Shown here: positions 1-5,963 of the stretch, piece by piece
How the letters are laid out: the number at the start of each line of letters is the position of its first letter
Position numbering within the stretch: position 1 is the stretch's first letter
Assembly (NCBI GenBank): GCA_031082105.1
Contig: JAVHLO010000157.1
Span: 1 to 7,877 of the forward strand
DNA length: 7,877 nt
DNA from: Planctomycetota bacterium
GTDB lineage: Bacteria > Planctomycetota > MHYJ01 > JACQXL01 > JAVHLO01
Reading direction: 5' to 3'
Made by a program: the position numbers and the translations under genes
The notes under the pieces: model-generated
What the model saw: the letters and a program-made list of their open reading frames with translations, nothing else
Told to the model about the DNA's origin: nothing
Databases searched by the model: none

Positions 1-16
1 TCTCAAAAAAACCGGT

Positions 17-91
17 TCTTGCGTTCTTCCGTCCATCGGTTCCCCCGTCCTTCCGTTCCTCTGTGCCCTCCGTGTCTCCGTGGTGATCAAA
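17..91. repeat. Degenerate CCGT/CTCCGTG pyrimidine-rich repeat downstream of selA
   Basis: This non-coding stretch is strongly strand-biased for C and T and is built from imperfect reiterations of TTCCGT, CTCTGTG and CTCCGTG units, ending in CTCCGTGTCTCCGTGGTGA. Similar strings (on the other strand, CACCACGGAGACACGGAG) occur as dispersed intergenic repeats in many environmental bacterial genomes; I recall this from general experience and have not searched. It lies immediately after the selA stop codon, read on selA's strand. No hairpin or T-tract terminator is evident here. Whether it is a mobile or regulatory element is unknown. Confidence 0.4.
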
Positions 92-95
92 AAAC

Positions 96-1529
96 CTATC
101 CGCCAGCTTCGCATACCCGCCTCAGCCCGTCGATGATACACACGGTATCCTCGGGTATGAGCGTCCGCGGGTCGAAGAGTGTCCAGTCCTTCTTGACGCG
201 CGCGAAGATCGGCGGGAAGTCGTCCGCCCCCATCCGGAGCCCGTCGAGCATGGCCTGGGCGGAGACCTTCGTCGACCTGACCGCGACGACACGGGTCGGG
301 AGGTCATAGCCCGGCATCGCGCCGCCGCCGAGGTGCGAGACTTCCTCTTCGACCGTCACTTCGAGCGCGGGCAGCGATTTTCGGATGCGCCGCGCGAGTT
401 GCCCGGCCTGACGCTTGAGCGCGTCGAGACCGATCGTCACCATGCGCAGCGTCGGGTTCTTCTCCGTCACCGTGCCGGGGTCGAGGTAGAGTTTCAGCGT
501 GGCCTCGAGCGCGGTCAGCCTGAGCTTATCGAGCCGGTACGTGCGGAAGAGCGGATGCCTACGTATCTGCGCGACGAGATGCCGCTTCCCCGCGATGATC
601 CCCGCCTGTGGCCCGCCGAGCATCTTGTCGCTGCTGAAGCAGACAACGTCCGCGCCGGCCGCGATGCTGCGCTGGACGAGCGGTTCGTCACCGAGCCCGC
701 GCGCGGCGAGGTCGACCAGCAGGCCCGAACCGATATCGTGCAGGACGGGGATGTTGGTCCGTTTGCCGAGGCCGACGAGGTCCTCGATGGCGACGTTCTG
801 TGTGAAGCCGACCATCTTGAAGTTCGACGTGTGTATGCTCGTGAGGAGGCCGGTGCAGGACGTTATCGCGCGCTCGAAATCGGCGACGTAGGTCCTGTTG
901 GTCGTCCCGACCTCGACGAGCTTGACACCGCTCTGGGCCATTATTTCGGGCATCCTGAATGAGCCGCCGATCTCGACCAGCTCCCCGCGCGAGACGATGA
1001 CCTCCTGGCCGTGCGCGAGCGCGGCCGTGGCGAGGAGCACGGCGGCGGCGTTGTTATTGACGACCGTGGCGTGTTCCGCGCCGGTGATCTTGCAGACGAG
1101 CCGCGCGACCGCGCGCTCGCGGTTTATCCGTTTGCCCGCCTCGCGGTTGACGGAAAGGAGCGCGTAGCCGCCCAGTTCGTGGTTGATCGCCTCGAGCGCG
1201 GCCGCGGGGAGCGGCGCGCGGCCGAGACCGGTGTGCAGGACTATGCCGGTCGCGTTCACCACCCGGCACAGCTCGGCCTGTTGAGACTCCCTCACGCGGA
1301 GCTCGACCGCCTTGAGGATCGACTCCTCTGCAACCTCATTCTGGAGCGCGTCGAGCGGGCGCTTCAGGCCGTGGATCTCTTCGCGCAGCTTCTCGGTCAC
1401 CTCCCGGACGGCGGCCAGCACCGTTTCGCGGCCGTACCGGTTCATGAGCGCCTCGCAAGGTGGAAGGGCGCAGAACTTGTCGACTGACGGCAACAGTCTC
1501 AGAAGCTGCTTGCCGGTCACTTCCTTCAT
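96..1529 (-). CDS. selA: L-seryl-tRNA(Sec) selenium transferase (selenocysteine synthase)
   Basis: SelA is a cytoplasmic PLP enzyme that converts seryl-tRNA(Sec) to selenocysteinyl-tRNA(Sec) using selenophosphate, the committed step for UGA-directed selenocysteine insertion in bacteria. The 477-residue product is full length for the family. Visible signatures are an N-terminal helical tRNA-binding region (about 1-85), NATGIVLHTGLGRAPL (92-107), VNNNAAAVLL (157-166), SRGELVEIGGSFRMPEIM (180-197), LHDIGSGLL (263-271) and SSDKMLGGPQAG (299-310), where K302 is the expected PLP Schiff-base lysine (K295 in the E. coli enzyme). The ATG is preceded on its strand by GGGAGA with 8 nt spacing, which supports this start. 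The partner genes selB, selC and selD are not visible; in many genomes selB follows selA, which here would lie beyond the left edge. The identification is very secure. The presence of selA implies selenoproteins elsewhere in the genome. Confidence 0.97.
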   Translation of the reverse strand: MKEVTGKQLLRLLPSVDKFCALPPCEALMNRYGRETVLAAVREVTEKLREEIHGLKRPLDALQNEVAEESILKAVELRVRESQQAELCRVVNATGIVLHTGLGRAPLPAAALEAINHELGGYALLSVNREAGKRINRERAVARLVCKITGAEHATVVNNNAAAVLLATAALAHGQEVIVSRGELVEIGGSFRMPEIMAQSGVKLVEVGTTNRTYVADFERAITSCTGLLTSIHTSNFKMVGFTQNVAIEDLVGLGKRTNIPVLHDIGSGLLVDLAARGLGDEPLVQRSIAAGADVVCFSSDKMLGGPQAGIIAGKRHLVAQIRRHPLFRTYRLDKLRLTALEATLKLYLDPGTVTEKNPTLRMVTIGLDALKRQAGQLARRIRKSLPALEVTVEEEVSHLGGGAMPGYDLPTRVVAVRSTKVSAQAMLDGLRMGADDFPPIFARVKKDWTLFDPRTLIPEDTVCIIDGLRRVCEAGG

Positions 1530-1567
1530 GCGGCTATTCTCCCATTTAAGATTTTCGTTTGTGGGTT

Positions 1568-1651
1568 GTCATTCCGAACCTCGTTCGGAATCTCCATTGC
1601 CACGTGCCCACCCCTTCGCTCAAGGAGATGCCGAAACAAGTTCGGCATGAC
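1568..1651. repeat. REP-type palindrome doublet (inverted pair)
   Basis: Two 27-nt arms, 1568-1594 and 1625-1651, face each other as imperfect inverted repeats: both read GTCAT(T/G)CCGAAC...TTCGG(A/C)ATCTC when the second is reverse-complemented. Each arm is itself a palindrome: ATTCCGAAC/GTTCGGAAT with a CTC loop (1571-1591), and ATGCCGAA/TTCGGCAT with an ACAAG loop (1628-1648). A 30-nt spacer separates them. This is the architecture of a BIME-like REP doublet or a very short MITE. GTCATTCCGAAC-type units are familiar as dispersed repeats in environmental genomes (recollection, not searched). It sits between the divergent selA and the 1843 gene, so it could also influence transcripts starting here. 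Confidence 0.7.
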
Positions 1652-1708
1652 AGCAAATGGAATTTCATGGACAATCCCGGTTAGTTCTGAGCATCATATC
1701 ACAAAGCC

Positions 1709-1732
1709 CGTCGATTTCAAGCGAAATCGGCG
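1709..1732. other. Perfect hairpin upstream of the promoter
   Basis: CGTCGATTTC (1709-1718) pairs with GAAATCGGCG (1723-1732) around an AAGC loop, giving 10 bp with a single G-T wobble. A run of five T's (1741-1745) begins eight bases further on. It lies about 15 bp upstream of the -35 element of the 1843 gene. Possible roles are an operator for a dimeric regulator, part of an intergenic repeat, or a terminator of a transcript entering from the left. The last is unlikely because selA points away. The structure is directly visible; its function is not determined. Confidence 0.45.
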
Positions 1733-1746
1733 CCTGAGCGTTTTTC

Positions 1747-1776
1747 TTGACTTTGCGCTTCCCGCATGCGTATAAT
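1747..1776 (+). promoter_or_regulatory. Near-consensus sigma70-type promoter
   Basis: A -35 box TTGACT (1747-1752; 5 of 6 to consensus) and a perfect -10 box TATAAT (1771-1776) are separated by 18 bp. The predicted transcription start is near 1782-1784, leaving a 5' leader of about 60 nt before the GTG start at 1843. In DNA this G+C-rich, a match this good is unlikely by chance, and it is correctly placed and oriented for the downstream envelope-protein/PilZ operon. Confidence 0.8.
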
Positions 1777-1780
1777 ACTT

Positions 1781-1834
1781 GTGGGAGACTCGTCTCCCGC
1801 ACAAAAGGGGGCATTTGTGACCCCTTTTGGAGGG
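1781..1834 (+). promoter_or_regulatory. Structured 5' leader with two hairpins and the ribosome-binding site
   Basis: Right at the predicted transcript start, GTGGGAGAC (1781-1789) can pair with GTCTCCCGC (1792-1800), forming a short hairpin. It is followed by CAAAAGGGG (1802-1810) and CCCCTTTTG (1821-1829), a perfect 9-bp stem with a 10-nt loop. The second stem ends on the first G of the Shine-Dalgarno GGAGGG (1829-1834), which lies 8 nt from the GTG start at 1843. The arrangement fits a 5' stabilising hairpin plus a translation-modulating or attenuator-like hairpin. It does not match any riboswitch consensus I recognise. The structures are visible; a regulatory role is inferred. Confidence 0.5.
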
Positions 1835-1842
1835 CCTGGGTC

Positions 1843-3192
1843 GTGAAAAGACATGTGTTTGTTGGCGCGATGCTCTTGATATTGGGCATCGCACTTGCAG
1901 CCGCGACGCCGCTGCCGGCGGCGGAGAGGCTGACCAAGGAGGACGTCGCCCGCCTGGCCGCGGCCGGCGTGGGCGACGACGTTATCGTTCTGAAGATCAA
2001 GGCGGACGGGGCGGTCTTCGATCTTTCGACCGACGACATACTCTACTTGAAATCCGCCAAGGTGAGCGACGAGGTCATCGCCGCAATGCTGATGACCAGC
2101 GTGGGACCGGCAGCCGTCCCTCTCGCCGTCCCTCCCGCCGTCCCCAGCGCGGCAGCCGCAGTGACCGAGCCGGCGAAGGTCGAGGTCGTGGTCTCCACCG
2201 GGCCGGGGCCCGCGTCGCAGCCGAGTGTGTCTGCCGGTTCGCCGGTGGAATACGGGCTGGCGAACGACCCGGTCGGGATCGGGCTTGGAGGCGCGGAGGC
2301 GACGGTCATGTTCACGAACCAGGCGGGACGGAAGCTCTCGGTGCTGGTCGACCAGGTCAACCGCAGGATCACGTATTTCTCGGGCACGATGCCGCAGATG
2401 CTCACGCTCGCGCAGGGCGATATCAAATCGACAAGCCTGCCCGCGGGCGAGTACACCGTGAGATGGACCGGCAAACCGGTGCGGTTCAAGGTCGCGCTGC
2501 CCGCGCAGAGGCTCATAAAGTTCGTCGCAGCGCCCGGTGGAGAAGGGCTGAACTCGCCGCCGCACATCACCATCTTCGAGGGCGACGTGGCGGTGGCCAG
2601 CGGGTCCCTGGGCGATACCGTTGCAGGGGCCGGTTCGGAGGAATCGATGGCCTGCTCAACCGCCAGCGCGGTCGCTCCCGTCGCGCTGTGCCCGCATGGG
2701 GCGGAACTGTCGACCTGCTGCCCGCTCTGTTCGCCGCCGCAGATCGTCAATAACTACAATACATACTACACGGAGCCGAGCCCGACCTCGAGTACGGTCT
2801 CGTACTCGACCGTCGGCCCGACCGGATGGAACGTGTCCGGCTGCGGCTACACGTACCAGCCGGCACCCCCGCAACAGCAATGGCACTATGTGCAGCCGCA
2901 GGTCGTCCCCGTGCCGGTGTACTACAGCCCGAGACGAGTGTATATCCAGGACCGCCATCACCACAGGCCATCCCATCGGTCGCACAGCACGTACCCTTCT
3001 TACTATCGTCATGACGATCACGACCGTCACCGTCAGCATTCGTGTGGGACGGGTCTCATCGACGGCCTGCTGACGCCGAACACGATACTCTGGGGCGGGG
3101 TGGGCGCGCTGATCGGCGACCGGAAGAACAAGGCCGGCCAGGGCGCGGCCATCGGCGTGGCCTTCGGCATGCTGCTCGACAAGACACACTAG
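1843..3192 (+). CDS. Exported multidomain protein: tandem helical repeat, beta domain, Cys cluster, His/Tyr-rich region, glycine zipper
   Basis: Function is unknown; the product is 449 residues and probably envelope-located. The GTG start at 1843 is chosen because GGAGGG lies 8 nt upstream and a signal peptide follows at once (residues 1-27, hydrophobic core GAMLLILGIALAA, likely cleavage after PLPAA). Upstream in-frame starts would overlap the promoter. Residues 30-53 and 61-84 are two copies of a L(T/S)xxDIxxLxxAxVxDxVI helical unit, seen in many bacterial exported proteins and resembling SHOCT-type short helical domains. A Pro/Ala-rich linker (about 86-135) leads to a probable beta-rich domain (135-255). 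C283, C292, C293 and C296 form a CPH...CCPLC cluster. Residues 302-370 are Tyr/Pro/Gln-rich; 371-401 contain nine His. Residues 417-446 form a glycine-zipper segment (GGVGALIG, GQGAAIG), typical of oligomerising membrane-associated regions. The PilZ gene follows after 10 nt, so they are probably co-transcribed. Confidence 0.85.
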   Translation: MKRHVFVGAMLLILGIALAAATPLPAAERLTKEDVARLAAAGVGDDVIVLKIKADGAVFDLSTDDILYLKSAKVSDEVIAAMLMTSVGPAAVPLAVPPAVPSAAAAVTEPAKVEVVVSTGPGPASQPSVSAGSPVEYGLANDPVGIGLGGAEATVMFTNQAGRKLSVLVDQVNRRITYFSGTMPQMLTLAQGDIKSTSLPAGEYTVRWTGKPVRFKVALPAQRLIKFVAAPGGEGLNSPPHITIFEGDVAVASGSLGDTVAGAGSEESMACSTASAVAPVALCPHGAELSTCCPLCSPPQIVNNYNTYYTEPSPTSSTVSYSTVGPTGWNVSGCGYTYQPAPPQQQWHYVQPQVVPVPVYYSPRRVYIQDRHHHRPSHRSHSTYPSYYRHDDHDRHRQHSCGTGLIDGLLTPNTILWGGVGALIGDRKNKAGQGAAIGVAFGMLLDKTH

Positions 3193-3202
3193 AGGACGAT
3201 CA

Positions 3203-3616
3203 ATGGACTGGAACGGACAGGAAAGCCGGAAGAAGAAGCGGTTTGGCGTGCGCGGAAGCACCGTCAAGTACAAGAGGAAATCCGTCTTCTCGATGCTCCG
3301 CGCGCCCTCCGCGCGCTTTCTCGTCCTCAACATGAGCGACGGTGGGCTGCACTTTGTGACACGCGAACCGCTCATGCCGGGACAGGTGCTTTCGCTCGAC
3401 ATCTGCGCGCCCGACACCGACGGGCAGATCAACGCGCAGGGCCGGGTGATCTGGGTCAGAAAATCGCAGGACGTCGAGGCGTACCACATCGGCGTGGAGT
3501 TCACGAAGATGTCGGACAAGAACACCTCGCTGCTTCGCCACGTCCTCGACGGCGCGCTCCTCGAGAAGGTGGACATGAGCACGAAGGTCTATCTCAAAGA
3601 GATCGAGAAACTGTAG
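3203..3616 (+). CDS. PilZ domain protein, probable cyclic-di-GMP receptor
   Basis: This is a 137-residue cytoplasmic protein that is essentially one PilZ domain. Arginine motifs of RxxxR form are present at R9-R13 and R13-R17 (RKKKRFGVR), and the second signature (D/N)xSxxG is NMSDGG at 43-48, so both c-di-GMP-contacting elements of the family are intact. GRVIWV (80-85) and YHIGVEF (94-100) match the later beta strands. A short charged C-terminal helix ends the protein. The ATG is supported by AGAGGA (3191-3196), which overlaps the stop codon of the preceding gene, implying coupled translation in one operon. By family knowledge it should bind c-di-GMP and modulate a partner. The partner is not known, but the co-transcribed envelope protein is a candidate by context only. 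Confidence 0.9.
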   Translation: MDWNGQESRKKKRFGVRGSTVKYKRKSVFSMLRAPSARFLVLNMSDGGLHFVTREPLMPGQVLSLDICAPDTDGQINAQGRVIWVRKSQDVEAYHIGVEFTKMSDKNTSLLRHVLDGALLEKVDMSTKVYLKEIEKL

Positions 3617-3635
3617 ACGCGGGCGGCGTCTTTTT
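3615..3635 (+). terminator. Probable Rho-independent terminator after the PilZ gene
   Basis: AGACGC (3615-3620) pairs with GCGTCT (3626-3631) around a GGGCG loop, and the 3' arm runs into T's at 3631-3635. The hairpin begins within the TAG stop codon of the PilZ gene. The stem is short (6 bp), so efficiency may be modest. It separates the envelope-protein/PilZ unit from the substrate-binding protein gene 24 nt further on. Confidence 0.5.
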
Positions 3636-3658
3636 CCGTTTCCACAAGGAGGGTCTTC

Positions 3659-4888
3659 ATGTTTCTGCAGACGCGGCGGCTTTGCCTGGGGCTTCTCATC
3701 TTCTGCGCGACGGCCTGTCTGGCGCTGCCGTCAACCGGCTGCCGCACACATGTCATCGGCGAGGACGGCGCGCCCGATCCGAACGCGCCTCCGAAGAATA
3801 TCGGAAGCGGAAAGACCACGATCGGCGTGATCCTCCCGCTCACCGGCGAGGCGGCGCGATACGGCCGCGACTGCATGCAGGGGATCGCGCTCGCCATGGA
3901 TGAGAACACCGTAAAGGGCGGACCCGCGCTCGGACTGAAGCTCTCGATCGAGGATGACTGCGGCAACCCGAAACTGGCCCACGACCATCTCAACCACCTC
4001 GTCAAGAACGAGGGGGCGGTTGCCATACTCGGCCCCGCGACGAGCAACTGCGTTGCGAGCGCCGCAATGCTCGCTCAGAAGCTGAGCATCCCGCTCATCA
4101 CGCCGTCGGCCACGAACTACGACATCACCCAGGCCGGTGACAGCATATCGCGGGTCTGCTACATCGACCCGATGCAGGGTTATGTGATGGCGGCGTTCGC
4201 CGTGAACAACCTGGGCAAGAAGCGCGGCGCGATCGTCTTCGAAGAGGACTCCACGTACAGTACGGGGCTTGCCAAGGCCTTCGAACAGGCCTACAAGGCG
4301 CTCGGCGGCGAGATCCTGCACAAGTCCTCGTACGCTGCGGGCGAGAAGGAGTTCAAGAAAACCGTCGCGGATCTGAAGGCGCTCGCGCCCGACGTGGTCT
4401 TCGTGCCCGGGCTCTACAAGGACGTCGCGGAGTTCGCAAAGGCGCTCCGGGCGGCCGGGACGCACGAGCGGCTGCTCACCCTCATCGGCGGCGACGGTTG
4501 GGACGCGCCCGAACTCGTCTCGCTCGCCGGGTCCGCGCTGAACGAATCCTTCTTCTGCACCCACTTCTCGCCATACGAGAAGGACGCCTGGGTGGCGGAC
4601 TTCGTCAAGGCCTACCAGAAGAAGTACCGGGGCGAGACGCCCTCGACCTGGGCCGCGCTGGGCTTTGATGCGGCCATGATGCTGTTGAACGCGGTCGGCC
4701 GCGCAGGCGGGACCGACCCGAGACGGCTGAAAGATGCAATCAACACGACCCGCGAGTTCGTCGGCGTCACGGGACTCATCACGCTCGACGAAAACCGCAA
4801 CCCGCTCAAGAGCGCGGTCATCATGAAGATCACCGGTGGCAACGTCGTCTACGAGACCCGCGTCTCGTTCTCGTTGAGCGGGCACTAG
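3659..4888 (+). CDS. Branched-chain amino acid-type ABC transporter substrate-binding lipoprotein (LivJ-like)
   Basis: This 409-residue protein belongs to the type I periplasmic binding family of LivJ/LivK and receptor-ligand-binding domains (Peripla_BP_6 type). It should bind a small solute, commonly an amino acid or amide, and deliver it to an ABC permease. The start is supported by AAGGAGGG ending 5 nt before the ATG. Residues 1-28 form a signal sequence ending in STGC, a plausible lipobox with C28 as lipidation site; a low-complexity linker follows to about 50. The family core starts with IGVILPLTGEAARYG (55-69), then ILGPATSN (123-130) and LITPSATN (146-153), the ligand-contact region of lobe I. 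RGAIVFEEDSTYSTG (189-203) opens lobe II, and APDVVFVPGLYKDVAEFAKA (243-262) is also typical. No permease or ATPase genes lie nearby, so this is an orphan binding protein and its ligand cannot be stated. Confidence 0.92.
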   Translation: MFLQTRRLCLGLLIFCATACLALPSTGCRTHVIGEDGAPDPNAPPKNIGSGKTTIGVILPLTGEAARYGRDCMQGIALAMDENTVKGGPALGLKLSIEDDCGNPKLAHDHLNHLVKNEGAVAILGPATSNCVASAAMLAQKLSIPLITPSATNYDITQAGDSISRVCYIDPMQGYVMAAFAVNNLGKKRGAIVFEEDSTYSTGLAKAFEQAYKALGGEILHKSSYAAGEKEFKKTVADLKALAPDVVFVPGLYKDVAEFAKALRAAGTHERLLTLIGGDGWDAPELVSLAGSALNESFFCTHFSPYEKDAWVADFVKAYQKKYRGETPSTWAALGFDAAMMLLNAVGRAGGTDPRRLKDAINTTREFVGVTGLITLDENRNPLKSAVIMKITGGNVVYETRVSFSLSGH

Positions 4889-5016
4889 GATTGTCTGACA
4901 AAGAGAACGTCATTCCGGGCGCGACGTCCACCCACAGCGGATCCGCCGGGTTCAGAGGCAATTCCTCGACCGTTGAGTGAGCATTGGAAGATTTTCGGCG
5001 TAGTTTGTCGCTTTTT

Positions 5017-5034
5017 TCAGAGAGGAGACGCGCT
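5017..5034 (+). promoter_or_regulatory. Ribosome-binding leader of paralogue A (shared with paralogue B)
   Basis: The 12-nt string TCAGAGAGGAGA (5017-5028) contains the Shine-Dalgarno AGGAG exactly 7 nt before the ATG at 5035, and is preceded by a T-run. The same 12 nt recur at the same distance before paralogue B. This fixes the start at 5035 rather than at the in-frame ATG at 4984, which has no good site and would add residues ahead of the signal peptide. The 146-nt gap upstream (4889-5034) shows no convincing promoter. Confidence 0.7.
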
Positions 5035-5889
5035 ATGCGTTGCAGGACGATGATCTGTGTGTTGTGCCTTCTGTCTGCCGCCGCCGCACTTGTCGGCCAG
5101 CAGCCGCCCGTGGAAAGACCGAAGCTGGATTGCCAGAAGCTCACGTTGGATTTGGCCACGGCAATGGAAACCAGGGACTACGAATCGATCGCCCGCATCA
5201 TGGGTCAGAAACTCGACAAGGAAGACGTTCCCAAGCTGCAGAAGGACATTGACGAATACGAAAAGGCCGGAAAGCTGACGGGCATAATCAACGCGCTGCG
5301 GCTCTTCCCGCAGGTGGGCGAGCCGCCTGCCTGGGTGAACAGCATTGAGATCGGGATGCGCTATCTTGACAACAACAGGTTCGCGGAGCTCGGCATGGAG
5401 TTCCGGCTGAAGGACAATGTCTGGTGTGTGGGCGACTTCGATGTCGAGCCGGGAAAGGAAGTGCCTCGCGAGGAACTCGACAAGTGCAAGACGGAGATGT
5501 CGCAGGCGCCGGCGGAAGGACAAAAGACGATCGATGCAGGCCTGACCAAGGCATTCACGGCCACGCTTGACGCCATGAAGGCCAAGGACTGGACCACGTT
5601 GCGCAAGCTGTTTCTTGGTGCAGGCAAGTCTACGGACGCCGAGCTGGAACAGCAACTGCAGAAGGTGCAGGAGCGGGCCGGCGGCAAGTACTTCGAGCTG
5701 GCCGCGCAGTTTCCAGGCATTGGCCTCGTGCCTGCCCCGATCATCGAGTTCGAATTCCAGATGTCGGGCATCGTTGACGGGAAAGAGACGAAGCTCGAAG
5801 TGCAGTTCCAGTGGCGCGCCGGCGAGACGGTGCTCACGGATATCGATGCCAAACAGAGGGCGCCGAAAGAACCCCCTGCAAACAAGTAG
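5035..5889 (+). CDS. Secreted two-module protein of unknown function, paralogue A
   Basis: I do not recognise a named family. The 284-residue product has a signal peptide (residues 1 to about 21; core MICVLCLLSAAAALVG), so it is likely periplasmic or secreted. The mature part consists of two similar modules, about 37-138 and 168-272. Each has an amphipathic helix ending in (K/R)D(Y/W)xxLRxLF-type sequence (D48 and D185), a charged helix (DVPKLQKDIDEYEKAG; DAELEQQLQKVQERAGG), a proline turn (VGEPPAW; GLVPAPI) and then paired beta strands (RFAELGMEFRLKDNVWCV; KETKLEVQFQWRAGETVL). This helix-helix-sheet order resembles NTF2-like/DUF3887-type folds, which is an inference. C33 and C151 are the only mature-region cysteines shared with paralogue B. 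A basic/Pro tail ends the protein. Paralogue B starts 74 nt downstream and is probably co-transcribed. Confidence 0.85.
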   Translation: MRCRTMICVLCLLSAAAALVGQQPPVERPKLDCQKLTLDLATAMETRDYESIARIMGQKLDKEDVPKLQKDIDEYEKAGKLTGIINALRLFPQVGEPPAWVNSIEIGMRYLDNNRFAELGMEFRLKDNVWCVGDFDVEPGKEVPREELDKCKTEMSQAPAEGQKTIDAGLTKAFTATLDAMKAKDWTTLRKLFLGAGKSTDAELEQQLQKVQERAGGKYFELAAQFPGIGLVPAPIIEFEFQMSGIVDGKETKLEVQFQWRAGETVLTDIDAKQRAPKEPPANK

Positions 5890-5945
5890 ACCGAGATGAA
5901 ACCGGATCGGCGTCGCTAGTCCTTCGCGGTTGGCATCTTTTTCTG

Positions 5946-5963
5946 TCAGAGAGGAGAAACGCC
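5946..5963 (+). promoter_or_regulatory. Ribosome-binding leader of paralogue B
   Basis: TCAGAGAGGAGA (5946-5957) is identical to the leader of paralogue A, with AGGAG again 7 nt before the ATG (5964) and a T-run just upstream. It supports the 5964 start over the in-frame upstream ATG at 5811, which lies inside paralogue A. The 74-nt spacer shows no clear promoter or terminator. Confidence 0.7.

Noticed and set aside
333..1487. Long plus-strand frames opposite selA (333-962, 1011-1487)
   Set aside because: They lie wholly antisense to selA, have low-complexity Arg/Ala/Glu-rich translations and no ribosome-binding context.
1781..1834. Known riboswitch in the 5' leader
   Set aside because: The leader is too short and lacks the conserved cores I know for c-di-GMP, fluoride, preQ1, SAM or cobalamin riboswitches.
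1747..1842. Upstream in-frame start (TTG at 1747) for the envelope protein
   Set aside because: It coincides with the -35 element of the promoter and would place 32 residues before a clear signal peptide.
1717..3582. Minus-strand frames of about 235-308 codons opposite the envelope and PilZ genes
   Set aside because: They are mirror frames of real genes without family motifs; the plus-strand genes have signal peptide, PilZ motifs and Shine-Dalgarno sites.
4889..4946. GTCATTCCG string at 4910 and small palindromes TTGTCTGACAA (4891-4901) and GCGGATCCGC (4937-4946) after the binding-protein gene
   Set aside because: The first resembles one arm of the REP at 1568 but lacks the palindrome and the partner arm; the others are short and have no T-tract. 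They may be remnants, but nothing firm supports a feature.
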